This document shows positions 1-15,300 of a stretch of 64,000 nucleotides of DNA, piece after piece (the stretch's first letter is position 1; each line of letters begins with the position of its first letter). Under the pieces are notes generated by a model. That model worked only from the letters and a program-made list of their open reading frames with translations, ran no database searches and was not told the DNA's origin. Source of the DNA: Tetrahymena thermophila SB210 (taxonomy: Eukaryota; Ciliophora; Oligohymenophorea; Hymenostomatida; Tetrahymenidae); NCBI RefSeq assembly GCF_000189635.1, contig NW_002476228.1:124001-188000 (forward strand), given 5' to 3'. The position numbers and the translations under genes were made by a program.

Positions 1-1
1 T

Positions 2-1626
2 GTATTAAAAGATGCTGCTTATACGATAGCTTAAAATTTTTACAATTTCTATTATAATATGGTTGATGGTTATGTGACAAATTATAGGGTAGTAATGATT
101 ATTGCAATTATCTTTTTAGTGATTTCATAACTTATATTAATACCTATTGTTTTCAATGTTATTAAAACGAATAACAGAGTACTTTCTCTATTTGGTTATA
201 TCCCTAACTCTGAAATAAAAGAGTTGGCAATGAAATGCGAACGTTTTATCTAAGATTTCTTGGCTTAAAAAGAAATAGATGAATTAAAAGACGATGATTA
301 AGCCAAAAATAATGACAACAATTAAAAAAACAATCGTGATGACGAAAATGGCTACGAATTAAATAATGAAGAAGGATCCGAAAATAAGAATGAAGAAAGT
401 GTTTAAGTTAATCCTTTAAGCAACAATCAGCTCTAGAAGGGAGGAAAGGATCATAAAAAGGATTAAAATTAAGATAAAAAAGATAAAGATAATGATAATG
501 ATAAGGATAAAAAATAGAATCAAGAAGATTAAGAATATGTCGACTAGCGTGCCTAATAATTGCTAAACTAAAAAGATAATAATAAAAAGCTAGTCATATT
601 CAAATTTGGTATTATGGCTGCAGTCTTTATTACATACTACGTTGTGCTTTATGTTCTTTCAACTTAATTCATAAGCAACATAGAAAATATATTTGTGCAT
701 CTTTAATGTGTCTGCCTACGTCCCTCTTATATAAAGTACATTTAATCATTTATTAAAAATACAATTTAAATGATTTTTTTATAATTCTTAAATTAGATAC
801 CTCTTCATGTATACAATAGAAGATATAGTAGAAATTTAGACAGGAGGAGCTATTGATACATCAACTAATAAATCCTTGCGCACAATATTCTCCAATAATA
901 TTTACAACAATGAAAATTTGATTCTTAAATCTATTGGTTATTCTTTTCCTTCATAGCTTAGCAGCTATGTATCTCTATTTACCAATGCATAGACTCAAAA
1001 TGTATGTACAGCTATGAGCTCAATTACAGATTAAGATACATGCGGTGCTAATTCTAACTAAATTCTTAAGAGCGGACTTTAGACAGCCATAGTTGCTTAT
1101 GATTTGAGTAACTTACATTTTCTTAAATTATAAAAATTTAAAAATTATATTTAAAACAGAGATGGGAGATTTGATTAGTGCATTTGGTAAAACCCCGTAT
1201 CCTGCTTATTAAACTGCCACTTTATAATTAACTGGTACAGCTAAATAAACTATTTGGAGAAACACATTAAGAACATTTTTTTCTACTTCTTCAGCAACAT
1301 CAACAGCTGCAGTTATTTTCGCGAATTTACAATAATAAATAGCTTTCTTAAGGCCGGCTTTTGATTAGCTAAATAATTCTCTATTGAATGGAACTTTTAG
1401 TTATCTTAACTATAGGAGCAACACAGAAATTATTATATTCAGTATTTACATCGTGATAATCTTGATAGTTTTTATATTTATTTGGATTCCTTATCTAAAC
1501 GGTTTGAATATAAAAATTTGGAGAACTAAAGGTATGCTCAATATGATACCAATGGACGTCATAAACAAAAACGATTAACTTAAAAACGCATTTACTAACG
1601 GAGAGATACTTCAAGCTGTAAAATGA
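2..1626 (+). CDS. TmcB-like PAS/TPR membrane protein, 3' part only
   Basis: This is the C-terminal 503 residues of the first of three tandem paralogs; the 5' part lies left of the window. Exons are 2-735, 797-1107 and 1160-1626, ending in TGA; TAA and TAG are read as Gln. Visible are a membrane helix after the first 25 residues, then VLSLFGYIP and EIKELA, which are shared with the next gene. A highly charged D/K/N/Q-rich stretch follows (about 240-540). Two further membrane helices come next (about 600-660 and 1425-1500), and the tail has IWRTKGMLNMIP. The same elements in the same order close the gene at 2305-8899, so this is a true family member and not a fragment. TmcB is a Dictyostelium membrane protein of poorly known function; a sensory or signalling role is inferred from the family's PAS domain, which lies outside the visible part. 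Confidence 0.75.
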
Positions 1627-2304
1627 TCAACTTAAAAAATTAGCATACATATTCTACGTTTTTTTAGAGATTCTCTATAATTGGTAATAAATAAATAGGT
1701 AGTTTTCCTTATATAAATATATTATCTTGAAAAAAATTTTCAAAATAGAATAAAATCAATCAATAAACAAATCTTATAAAGCAATATTCATAAATTCACT
1801 TTAATTTGGTTATTTATGCCTAAAGCATAAGTTATAAATCAATAAATTACAGGTAAATTTAATGAATGTTAAATTTAATGTTGTATATTAATTATATTTT
1901 CTTTTTTGTTTCTTTGTTTGTTCAGCTTTAACTTCTATTTCCTTATATAATTTTTTTCCTTTTGCATTTATTTTGTTTATCTTACAAAAAAAATAAAGCA
2001 TTTAAAATTCTAATTTAAGAAGAGGTTTTTTTAAATGAATTAACAACTATTAATTTTTGGTTGTTTAGCATATTTCAAATTAATTAATTAAGCTTTTTTA
2101 CTCTACTCGTTCAAATAATTAACTAACTTAACTAATAAATTAAATAAATAAATAAATTTACAGAGTTGGATAGAGAGTTGTTAATAATAGAGTTGATTTT
2201 AACTGAATTAATACAATTAAAAAAACAACAATAAATATCAACAATTATAAATATAAAAGTAAAAAGTGTTGTGAGTTAATAAAAAATAGATAGCAAGATA
2301 GGTG
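1627..2304. other. intergenic, AT-rich
   Basis: This spacer lies between two same-strand paralogs. It holds only AT-rich sequence with A/T runs and TAAATAAATA-like stretches. It must contain the 3' end signal of the first gene and the promoter of the second, but no motif can be named. Confidence 0.7.
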
Positions 2305-5300
2305 ATGTTAGATAATAAAGGTAGCTTTGAGGAATCAAAATGGTCAGAATTTGAGAACAAGATTAAATAGAACTTTTTTTGTTTGATGAATGAACTTCTT
2401 TAATCATGCTCCATATCTGTTTTCGTTTATAAGATATTTCTATTTGTTGAAGCCATTTAAATAGCATACTACGCTATTTACCCTTCTTATAGTTTTCTGT
2501 GGAACTCTTCAGCTACTACAAATTTCTAAAAGGCTTTGGAATATTTTCAATTTAATGGATTAATTGTAGAAGGTTCTTCATCAGTAATTAAATACTTTAT
2601 TAATCAATTTGGGAATCGTTCATTAAATACATAATGCATTTTATTATTTTATTTGTATTAAAATTTATTATATATATCAAAACTGCCAAGCTCTTCAGAA
2701 ACTAATTTGATAAAAATTAAAATATTTTCAAAAAATTGTTTATTAATTTAAACTATTTTATTATTAAGCTTTTGATCCCTTTGCTCTATATCACATTTGC
2801 AATTTAGTTAATCACTACTGTAGTCCTATTATATCTCCTCTTAAAACTTAATAAGAAGTAGCAAAAATCTACTACTTTCTCATTGTATTGTATCAAATTA
2901 CTTTCTCTTTATGCTATATTGCTAACGACAGTAGGATTTTTACCTTTCTTTAATGCTTCTATCTCCGTGATATACTGTACTGACACTAATATGAACTGTT
3001 ATTCAGGTCTATTTTTTGTTCACTTTTCAATAGCAATATTATCATTGATTCTTTTGCTAGCTTAAACTATATTGTACATTCAGCTTTTTATAGACTTAAA
3101 TCCATGCTCTCATCTCCCTTTTGCAGCTCCATAAAATAAGATTAATTTCATAAAATTAGGTAAATTAATTCATTTCCAATACTTCTACTTATTCTACTAA
3201 TATTTTTAAAATATCACAATTATTATTAATTAAACTCATGTATGCTAAAATGCTATCAAATTATTTATTTTTTCAATAAAATTTTTAATATTATTTATAC
3301 AATTTTAAAAAATATGAAACAAAAACAAGCAAGCAAATAGTATTATTAATTTTCTAAAATCATAAAATAAGGATGAATTTTTTATTTCTTATTATTAAAA
3401 AATTTAACATACCAATTTAATTTTTTTTGCTTAAGGAAACAGCTAATCATTTTATCGAGAATACAAAGTTTCTGTTTTTATAAAATTATTTCTATGCAAT
3501 TTCATAAAATAATAATTATTATTTTACATAAACTTTATTTTATAATTATAGTAATAAAAGCTATCCTACCACTTTACACATCACTTGACAAAAACGGGTC
3601 ACTTGGAGAACCTTTTGTTATAGGGTTAATGATATTTATACTAATTTTACTTGTTTAAAGGTATTTGTCTTGTCCTATGTATAATAGAAGCGTAGAGTCT
3701 TTGATAGGAATATTAGAAGTAAGCATATTTTGGATATGCGTTGGAAGTCTAATTAGTGGTGTTTTGAGTAATGCAATAGTGGGTATGTTTTATATGTTTA
3801 TTACACTACCTTTCATATGTGTTGTTTACTAGATGATATTGGTTAAAAGAAATAATTCATACATGACTAAATAGATAAAAAATTTTAAAAAGGACTTAGA
3901 AATTGAAAACTACATAAATATTCTATTGAATTTAATTGAGTCTAGAGATTAAGCATACCCAAGCATTTAATTGGAAGGTGTTTTAAAATATCATATAAAA
4001 TATTGTAATAAGGCTTCAGACTAATGTTTTTGCAGAACCTTTAGCTCAATGAAAGAAGATGATGACGAAGAGGGTAACTTAAATGCCTAAACACTTAATT
4101 ATGGTGAATCTAATCAAAAAACTAAAAACTGGTATCTATTTTTGAGAAGCATAATAGCAGATGCTATAGATAGATTCCCTAAGAGCGCTAAATTGCATTT
4201 ATTGCATGCATATATTTTGCAAGGGAAGCTTTAAAATAAATTCAAATCTTTGTTTGCTCTCATGTTTGCTTGTAAAATTTGAATTGAAATATTTTTGTTT
4301 AATTTTATATGCCTAAACATAGGTGAGTGCAAACCGAATTTCTAAGAGGAATTCTCAATATATAGATATAAGCATATTATAGAAGAGGAAATGGTTGAAA
4401 ATGATGTTAGGACATAAGAAAGTAAAGGCATTGAAGTAAACTCTATTGTGAATTTTCAAAATAAGTTTGTAATTTTCTTAAACTCTATTGAAAAATCTGT
4501 TATGCTTCATTTAGAATTTTGGAGTAAACTATTAGAAGATACCCCTGACATTCAAAAAATACTATCTCTTGGTTCTAAAATTACAAATACAGTTGATTAA
4601 GTCACTGATTTGTATAACTAGCTCTAGGAAATCAATCAAAATCACATCAAATGCTTAGAAATTTATGGAAATTTTTTAAAAGAAATAGTTCATGATGACT
4701 AAGAAGGCACGAAAGTGATTGAGAAAGCTGAGTATGTTAGCAAAAGCAATTAAGCAAATAAGCAATTTGTAGATTCAGATAAGATCAAGTATGGAGAAAA
4801 TTCTAACACTTGCATAATTACTGTTTCTGGCAACCTCAATTCAGTAGGAACAATATCAAATACTAACAACGAAACAATGAGGTAAACTTTAACAATTAAA
4901 ATATTTAATTTTAAATGGTTTTCAGATTTAAATTAGATATTGATTTTTTATTTCTAAAAACATTTGATTTTTTGTTTATTTTATTAAATTAATTAAAGTT
5001 TTTTAAGTTGAATTAAAAATATTTAAGCTATTGCTTATTCTTATTCACTTATTATTATATGAAAAAAAAGACTTTTAGGATTTAAAAAGAACGAAATTAT
5101 AGATTAGAATGTCAGTAGGATTATGCCTAAAGTAGTGGGTGATATGCATGACAAATTCATGAGAAGATTTTTTGACACTTCTTAGTCAAATCTGATTGGT
5201 CATGAGAGATTCATTTTTTGCCTTCATAAAAAAGGATATTTGATACCATGCACAATTATGATAAAAGTTTTACCTAATCTTGATAGTGGTATTTAGATTG

Positions 5301-8300
5301 TTGGCTTTTTAAAAGAAGTAGAAAGTCATTCACAAAAAGGGTAATACGAGCATGATGAAGATATTCATTATTTAATATTTAGGTAAGATTTAAATTAATT
5401 GATTTATATATATAATAAATATCCATTTTTTATCAATAGAGAGGATTCTTATTAAATCCAAGGTATATCTGAATCATGCTATACTAACTTTGGTATACCA
5501 GCTTCATTAATGTATGGAAATACTTCAAATGCTCCAGAATTTACAATTGATTCTATAATACCTGGCATAGTGGATCCTAAAAATGCAGATGAATTAAAAT
5601 CTGTTCATGGAGTCACTTTGACTATTGACACTACTTACGTTTAACAAAATTTCTTGATAGAAGATGAATAAGATAGCTTGATGGATGATGAATTTTAAGA
5701 TTAAGTTCAATAAAAATTTAATTAAAAAAATTCAGATGACAACGCCATAACAACAAATCCTTAACAGAATCAAAATGATAATTAAGATTATAATTAAGAG
5801 TAGCAAGAATAAGAATAAAAAATTTAATAAATTACAAGAAGAAAAATTAAATATAGATAAGCAAACATTAAGGTTCATTTACTGGATGAACTTGATTTAG
5901 GGGAAAATTTAAGAATAAAAATAATTAAATTTACTGAATAAGAGCTAAATACAGACCAATTAGATTAGCAGTTGTAAAGCAAATAATAAGTTGAAGATAA
6001 TAATTATTCAAAAAAAAATATTGAGTAATCAAAAAGGACTCAAAATAATTATTAAGGATTTGTAAGATATTTGTTTATTTTTATTTATAAACAATTAACA
6101 AAATTATTTAATAAAGCATGAAGAAAGTTAGAATTAAGATGCAGGAGATGATGAAGGATCTAATATATCAGGTGCTTCTGTTGCAGAAGATCTTAGACAT
6201 TTAAAGGATTTCAAATAAATGATAAGTGAAAAAACAGAACCTAAATCTATCTTAATACTCAAAAGAACAGTTTTATTGTTATTGATCATTTTAATGACTT
6301 TGGCTATTGTTACCCTTGTCCTTAAAATTCAATAACAATCAGATATTTAAGAAGGAGTGAATGCTATAAATGATTCTACAATTCAAATTAGTTTTATAGA
6401 ACAAGTAAATTACTATACACGTCTTCTTTGGCTTGTAGGAAAGTAACTTTTTATTTTTTTATTTTATTTATGACTAAAAAAAAATTTATTAAAAAGTTCT
6501 ATGCTATCTTAAAACTAATAATTCAATTCAGAATCACAGCTGAGAGATGATGTAACTAATTAATTATTTTTTAATTTAATATTACTTCAATCTAAATTAA
6601 AAAATAAAAATTTATATTATACAGATAGATCAAAATGTCTAAAGTTTGTAAGATACTGTCTTCAGTGTTGTTAGAGATGAAATAAAGATGTAAAACAGGC
6701 AAAGCAGTCCTTCCCCAGATCCCGTTTTAGATTTCACTGTTTTGCAGCAAACAGGTTAAACTGAGATTGAATAAAAAACATTTTCAACAGCAATCTTTTA
6801 GTTTATTACAGGTGGTTCTGCTCTCAAAAATTCAACTTTGGAAGATTTTATAGTAATTTATATTGAAATTTATTTTTGGTAGTTTACAAAGATAATCTAA
6901 CAATCAAATAATAACTTACTTATTGAATTTATTCTGAGTTATTTAATAAAACTAGATTAAATATTTTTTTTTAATATTTATCTTATAAATACTAGCCATA
7001 ACCCCTATCAAGTGGATCTTATGTAAAATCTACCTAAATATATTTCTATTTCGTTAGAGAGAATGGAATTGCTATTTTTAGAGATTCTGCATTTGGCTAA
7101 GTTACAACTTATTACAACTTTTACTAAGATCTCATACAAAAATATAGTACAACATTTTTAATAATAATGATAGTGGCTTTATTGATTTTAGTTATTACTC
7201 AAGTAATTCTAATTCCAATCGTCTTTTCTGTGATTAAGACAAATAATAAAGTTCTTTCTTTATTTGGATATATACCTCTAGAAGAAATTAAGGAATTGGC
7301 AAATAGGTGCGAATAATTTATTAAAGATTTTCTGTCTTTAGAAGCCAATGATGGACATAATGATGAAGATGAGTCAAATCATTAAAATAAACGTGCTAAT
7401 AATTTAGGAAATCAAGATGATGAAAATGAAACTAATAACGATAATAGAAACGATGAAGGATCTCCAACTTCAAAATTAAGGAACTAAGGTGAAGGTGCAG
7501 GAATTTATGAATTGAATGGTGAAGATAACTTGGATAACTCTTAAATAGAAAATTAAGCCCAAAATAATATGTATGCTAAAAAAAATCAAAATGCTTCATA
7601 AGTTGATTAAAATAGCAGTGTAGTTAATTAGTTTATTGACAAATCGAAAACAGACAGAAACAAAAATCCTTAGCCCTCATCTCATAAAAAACAGTAGGAA
7701 CAACATGAAAAGGAAGCATAAGAATTAGAAGAATTCGAGAGTATGAGAAGCGCAAAATTACTTAACTAGACAGATAACAACAAAAAATATGTCATCATAA
7801 AATTCTCTCTCTTAGCAGTCATTTTTATAATCTATTTCATAGTAAGATTTGTTCTAGAGCAAAATTATCTTTCATCAATCAACCATCTTTATAATCATCA
7901 GATGATTATTTCTTTACGTCCCACATATACAGAGTATTTATTTACCTATTTATTTATTATTTATTTATACACTTTTATGAATTCTATTTATCATATTGGC
8001 TGTTTGTTTAAAATTCAAAATTACATTAAAGTTTTTTTAAAGAAATTTAATATTACTTTTTAATGAATAAAAATTATATTAATTTTATTAGATATGTGCT
8101 TTTGTTTGCTATAGAATAAATTGTTATGATGAAACCAATTAGCTATAAAAATGAAACTGATCTTAGAGCATACTACACTTCTTTAGTATATGATATTTCA
8201 AAGTAAATATCAAGCTCAGGATAATAAAGCTTTCCATCTGCTTTTAGCTCATATTTAAATTAGTATAACGCTACAGAATATGGAGATATATGTTCAACTA

Positions 8301-8899
8301 ACAGTTCATTTAATTCTTAAGATTGCGAAACAATTTAAAATGGTAAATAAAATAATTTATTTAATTTAAATTTATATAAAAATTTTTTAAAAATAGGTAT
8401 TTTGTCAAAGGGTCTACAAACCTCTATAGTTTCTTTAATAGAAGGTAATTAATCAAATTGTCTTTTATGCTTATAACTTTTATTATTACAAAAAGGTATT
8501 AGAGATTACATTGTTGATTTTTCTTCAAAGCTAGGATCTGACAGTGATAAAAATTTAAAAACATAAATAGCATACTTAAACAGTGATAAACTTGTTTCAT
8601 TTTAAAAGTCTTTATAGTATATGCAGCCAAGCATGCTTTCTACCAATGCCTTAATGGTGAATAACTTTTCCAGCTTGCTTACATAGACACAAAATATTGA
8701 AATAATAATATTATCAATTTTTATTACTGTGACTATAATTATTTTCTTCTTAATATGGTTACCTTATTTGAGAAGTTTAAGTAATAAAATTTGGAGGACA
8801 AAAGGAATGTTAAATATGATCCCGATAGATGTAATAACCAAGCATGATTCCCTTAAGAATGCATTTATTTCTGGTGACATTCTAAGGGCAGTAAAGTGA
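2305..8899 (+). CDS. TmcB-like PAS/TPR multi-pass membrane protein
   Basis: Second paralog, about 1,690 residues. Exons: 2305-2583, 2769-3159, 3552-4271, 4323-4881, 5071-5382, 5440-6061, 6117-6434 (end uncertain), 6540-6551 (tiny, uncertain), 6625-6852, 6996-7933, 8092-8342, 8397-8444 and 8496-8899. The N-terminal third has about seven membrane helices. It is followed by a cytosolic helical region with the family signature QLEGVLKYHIKYC, a Cys cluster, and LHLLHAYILQGKLQNKF, as in TmcB TPR-like proteins. A PAS-like domain starts near 4860 (LLGFKKNEIIDQNVSRIMP). A Q/N-rich linker then leads to four more helices separated by charged low-complexity segments; the tail is IWRTKGMLNMIP. The PAS domain suggests ligand or redox sensing, coupled to the membrane; that is inference. 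The 392-nt intron 2 is long for this locus and could hide a small exon. Confidence 0.8.
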
Positions 8900-9312
8900 A
8901 ATTAATTAAAAATATACTTTTTTTGATTTACGAAGACCGAGTATTTCTAATTTAAATAAAATTAACTTAGATGATTTATTTTTATTAAATGGTAATGCAT
9001 ACTTTTTGTATATTAAGTAGTAATTAATTTGAATGAAAAAATTTAAATATATTAATTATGTTTAAATAATTAGTAATCATTTGAATTTTTATGATAAATA
9101 CAATTTAAAAAAATTGATGAATTTTTATTCTTATATTTTATATTGTTTGTTCTACTTCTACTTTTAAAATCATTCAAATAAAAAACATATATTTTTTTTT
9201 TGCTTAAAAATTTAATACTTTCAAAAAAATAAAATAAAATCAACAAAATTCAAAAGATAATTAATTAATAGCTTGATAAAAAAAGATAAAGATACATAAT
9301 AAGAACAGGGAA
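8900..9312. other. intergenic, AT-rich
   Basis: A short spacer between the second and third paralogs. Only AT-rich sequence and homopolymer runs are seen; there is no gene. Confidence 0.7.
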
Positions 9313-12300
9313 ATGTTGTCTTAATCCAGCAATTTATAGGTTTATGTTGAATAAGAGAGCAAAGGTAAAATATAGCATTTCAAAAAAATATAAAGTTGTT
9401 TGTTTGAGATGATTCATGACTCATATTAAGTTTTACCTATTTAGCCATTTGTGTTTGGAATTTTAAAGGCATTAGAATATGTGCAAATACTTTAGTTTTC
9501 TTTTCATAAAAGCTATACTTAGCTATGGAGTAATACAGGCGTCTAGCTAATATAAACTGCTTTAGAATTCACATCAACAAACTATGTTGTCTAAAATTCT
9601 AGCTAAATTGTAATTCATATCCTTTTTCATCTATTGATTTAATGTATTCAAAATAATTAATTATATAGCTATTTCTTGGAGTTAGCTACATAAGCTTAGG
9701 TATCTGTATATTTATGGTGTGCTTAATTATAACAGCCTGCTACTTAAGTTAGAAGAAATCAAAAACAAAGTCTCCAATTTATATAAACCTGCTCAAAATT
9801 ATAAGTATGTATGGAATTTTACTGAATACAATATTATTTTTGCCTTTATATAACAGCTTTGTCGGTATGGTTATTTGCGCTAATCCTAATATGACCTGCT
9901 TTTAAGGAATTTACTTTCTTCATTTGGTCTTTTCTGTATTAGGTGCTGTTATATTAATCTCCACAACAGCATTATTTGCTTTCTTTTAAGTTGATTTAAA
10001 TTTATTTTCTAAGTTATGCTTTGCACGTCCTTTTTGTCTCTTTAATTTGATTAATATAGGTAGAGATCTTTTTTTTCAAATTTATAAAATTTATTTTACT
10101 TTTAAATTAATAAAAGGATTTAAAATGATACCTCCAGTTATTGTCGCTTTAGATAAAACTCAAACTAGTGGTAATATTGTTGTAATAGCTCTATTGTTAA
10201 CAATGATTCTTAAAGTGGGCTACAGCTTTTTCGATCCTGGTTATTATAATTCATTAGTCAATTTATTTAATAAATCTAGCTAATATTTTGCTTTATGGAT
10301 TATGTTTAGTTGCTTTCTTTGCTAAATTATAGGCAGTGATTCAATTTCACTTTTATATGTATTTCTTGCTTCACCGTTTTTTGTATTAGCAATGTTTTCC
10401 TTAGATAAGCTGAGAAATTAATATACTTTATCATCTTGCTTAACGTACTAAAAAACTGTGAAAGAGTATTTTATCTTTTTAAACTTATTAGTTACTTTAA
10501 TAAAAGATGAAAAAAACGAATAGTCATAACTTTAATTGGAAGGAATATTAAAACATCATTTGAGGGTTTGTAAAAAGGGTATTTAAGATTGCTGTTGTAG
10601 AATAGTTGAAGAATATTCTATTATTCAAGATGGTGAAGAAGGAGAAGAAGCATTACCATTACAAAGAAGAAAAGAGAAGCTAATAAATGATAAAAGAAAA
10701 AGATCAAGTTAGAAATCTAATAACCTTCTACCCAAGAATAACAACAACTACAGAAACTCTGAATAACAAATTATTGAAGCAACTAATTAGACAGAAAAGC
10801 CTCAAACAGTAAACGACATTTAAATCTTGAATTTGAATTACCAAAATAGATGGTTTTCGTTTTTGTCAAATTTACTTAATGAAGCTATCGTTGCATACCC
10901 CAAATCTCCAGGACTTTAAATTTGCTATAGCTATTTGCTAGCTGAAAAATTAAACAATAAAACATTTTCTATTTATAAATCAAAGATTGCTAAAGTAAGT
11001 AATAATATTTCAATAATTGAACTGTTTTGTATTTTTAGATAAGAGAAAATTTTAGAAGAGTCAATGAGTGAAAATATGCAATCTTTACAAATACATAATG
11101 ACAATGAAGATCTCATTATTAATTAATATGTAAACTTCAATCGAGATTTTGACTTCTTTTAGGATTAGGTTATTAAGGCTGCCAAAGAACATAAATTATT
11201 TTGGAAAGAGTTAGAAGAAATTACACCAAATATTAGCAAACTCTAAAAGATAAGTAAAGTTTTAGATGACCAAAATTATTCTTTATGCTAAATGTTCAAT
11301 GATTTAACTCTTTAAAACCAAAATAATATCAACTTACTCTACTTTTATGGTTAATATTTAAATGAAATAACTCATGACACTGAAAATAGCAGCAAAGTGC
11401 TTTAAAAAGCAGAGTAACTTTTTAAGCAATAGAATAGCTCCAAAATTTAACTGAATAACCAAAAATTTTTCCAAAATGAAAACAGTAAAAATTCAATTGT
11501 TATAGCATTTGCTGATTCAGAAAGAATGGGAGAAATCATTTACAGTAACCAATATTTGCAAAAGTAATTATTAAAAAAATTCAAAATAATATTAACAATC
11601 TAAAATTAATTTAAAGCTTTTTAGGCTTTTCAAAGTAAGATTTGCTACAAAAGAATGTTTCAATGCTAATGCCTCCTTTGATTTCTAAAAAGCATAGCAA
11701 CTTAATGAATAGATTCATTTAAACATCATAGTCAGCATTTACTTAAAACTTTCGTATTGTCCCAGCAGTAAATAAAAAAGGTAATCTAGTTCCTACCAAC
11801 CTTTTACTGAAAGTAATTCCTGAATTTAATAATGGAATTTAAATATCTGGAATTATGTATGAAGAAACTAGTTTAAGTCCATAAACTTATTCTAGTAATA
11901 AAAAATTTTATTATTTGATTTATAGGTAAATAATCTTTTTTTTTTCAAAGTCTAAACATTTTTTTAAAAATAGAATTGATACTCTAGAAATCATCTAATC
12001 TTGCAAAAATTGTTTCTAAGACTTTGGTATTTTTTCAAGAAATTAAAAGTAAATGGGTGCAAAGGATATTGAAATAGATTTAATAATGCCTTAAATTAAT
12101 GATCCATTTACTATTACATAGCTGATAGAATAGCCTATTGAGGGAGTTGATATTCAAATAGATTCAACTTAAATTAAAAATATGTCTATTGATTAAATAG
12201 ATTATGAAGACTCGAATGCTAATATTTAAGACTCTAACAATGCAATAACAACTGAAGAAATAGCTAGCTTCCATTAAATAAGTGGGAATAAAAATAACAG

Positions 12301-15300
12301 TAATACTAAGGTTATACTTGAAGAAACATTTGATGAGCAAGAAGATACCATGCAAACTTAAAATAATATTTCAAAATATAGAAAATGTTAAATAAGATGC
12401 TACTTTATTGAAGATTATTTTATTGAAAAAGGATGTACATTAAGATTTATCAAATTTCACGAAACTGAATAAGACCTTTAAAATTAAAATTAATAATCTA
12501 ATGAGAACACAAAAATTATTGAGAATGCTAAGTAAATGAATAGTACATAGAAGTTTCAATCAGTAAAAAAAACTTTTTATTTAAATATTTTTTTAGAAAA
12601 AAAATTCTTAAAAAAGGTAAAAAATCGAAAAATATAAAATAAAAATGAAGAAACATTGAAAAATGAAGATTATGAGGAAAATTAGTAATATAAAAAATAA
12701 AGTATGTCTTATAGAGAAGATGAAGAATAGTAAGAAGATGAAAATTAAGATTTCAAATAACTCATATAAGAGAAAAGAATGCCAAAAATCTTAATCTTAC
12801 TAATTAGAATTTTAGTCTTGTCTACATTATTGCTCATTGCTCTTTCTTCTTATAAATTGTATCTGAATTTATAATATATTTAGTATAATGGATATGCAGT
12901 AGATGGAATTAAGTACTCTTATTTAACACCTTTATATATAACTTAAGCTACTTATTGGGCTAGATAAATTTGGCTTGTTGCTAAGTAAATAAATTTTTTT
13001 AAAACATCATTTTTATTAATTTACTCATTTTTTTATTTATTTAACAGTTAACTAAGATCTCCGATACCTGGAAATTCCCACTTTTAGCAAGAAACGTGGT
13101 ATAGATAAAATGTATTATTTATTAATAAAGTAGTTTTGATTTTATTGTAATATTAATCCAATTAAAATAGCTTAGTCAAAGTATCAACTCTCTTTAGCTA
13201 AATTAATTTCAAGTAATATCATCATCTTTGCAAATGAATAGCCTAGCAGGTTATGACCTTTATAATGCAAATCAAAATTTTAGTATGGCTAATATGCTTT
13301 CAAATGGAACTATGGTTTAACAGTACGAGTAATATACTGATTCAATATTTAAATTTATTACTTCTAGCTCTAATTTAGTGAATGCAACTTTGGATTCTTT
13401 TTGCGTAATCATCAAATAAACTTCTTTCTTTTATCAATTTTTAAATTGAATTTAGTAAAAATTTTTATTTTCTGAAATAGACAAACAGTTCTACAAGTAG
13501 TTACACTAATCCAACTCAAATAAGCTTTTATTATGTTAAATAAAATGGAGTTTATGAGCTATTCGAGTAGGCGAAAAACAAGGCTTTCACATTCTATTAC
13601 TATTATATAAATTTAAACTCAAATTAAGGTTCATTTAATCTTTTTGTATTTGTGACATAATTGGTTATAATATTCATAACTTTTTGCTTCATTACTTATG
13701 TAGGCAATCAAATAATAAAAGGAAATATCACTGTTGTCTCTTTATTTAGCTATATTCCCATGAATGAAATTTACAATTTAGCGAATCAGTGTGATGTATT
13801 TATCATAAAATTTAATAAATAAAACATAGATGGAGAAATTTATTTTAGAGAGCTGTTATTAGATGAGCCTAACTCTAAATAAGTTGATGGATAGAATAAT
13901 AACTGGCTAGAAAAGTAAAGAAATAAAGAGATCAGTATATTTTAAGAATCTAATCAGAATTTAATGCACGCAAATTCAAAACTCAATGCCAACACACCCA
14001 AGTTAGCTGGTGTAGTATATGGTGAAAGTCCAAATCTAACATTTAACTCTTAGTTAATTCCTACAGTATCAAGAAGAAATGATGATATGACACTAAATGA
14101 AATGATTTTTTTAAATTAAAAAAATTAATAATTCAACCAAGATGATAAAAATTTAAATTAAATTTAGTAACAGATTGATAAAAGCATGAATGAAGAAAAT
14201 CAAGAATTAGAAATAAATAGAGTATCAAAATTTTTAAATCAAAAAGGAGAAAGAGACTCTTTTATGCTTCTGAAGCAATTATTTATTGCTTCTTTCTTTA
14301 TTTCATTATACTTTATTTCATACTATCTCCAATTACTTTATCAACAATATAGCAATAACATTTTAACTCATTACATGTATTCTTCGTATAGACCGATTAA
14401 TCTTTCGTAAATTATTTACATAAATAAATAAATATTGATTTAAAAATTTTAATATCTATTAAAAAAGGGAATATGGAACGTTATTTATTGAGGCAATGTA
14501 TTTTAAATATAGTATTGATAAAAGTAGGACTTATTTAACTTTTAATGTTACTTTTACAAGTTATTTAAATGAAAAAAATATGCTTTCAAGCTTTTATTGG
14601 ACCTATCCTTCATAACTAGATACTTATAGAACTGAATACATTAAGAGAGATTCTTATAACTTTTGTTATTACATGACAGACATAACTGATGAAGAGAAAA
14701 CTAACTGCGAAAATGACTTTAATGGTAAAATTTACTTAATTTTTTATTCCATAAATAGTTATTAATAGAATAAAAATAATTTGAGTATATATTTACCGTG
14801 CTTTTATAGTATATAGCCATTAATAACTTTTAAATATTATATTTTGATGAAATTAAGGTGTTAACAAAAGAGGTTTAAGGTCAGGAATAGTTTCATATTT
14901 AGAAAGTAAATTTTCTTTATATTTTTTGTTTTCAATTCAATATTTTATAAATTTATAGCTTTGAGAGATACATTACAAACTTTTGAAGATTCAGATGCAT
15001 CAACGTAGGCAGCTATAAATGTGGTTGCTGATAACTATTATCTATCCCTTGAAGATTCTTCAAAGTATATAATTAAGTGCCTTACTTAAAATAACAAAAT
15101 CTTATATAATGCTTTCTAAGATTATCTAAAAGCTTATACATAATATGCAATAATACTATTTGTGGCCTGCATTTTAACTATCTTATTAATAATTATTTTC
15201 ATGATAAAACCCTTTTTGTTAATGCTGAACAATCAAATTTGGAAAACAAGAGGTATGCTCAATCTCATTCCTGTTTCAATAATAAATGTTTATCCTTCTT

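Noticed and set aside
57-580. Apparent stop-riddled pseudogene at the left edge
   Set aside because: All the stops are TAA or TAG, which code for Gln here; with only TGA as stop the frame is intact.
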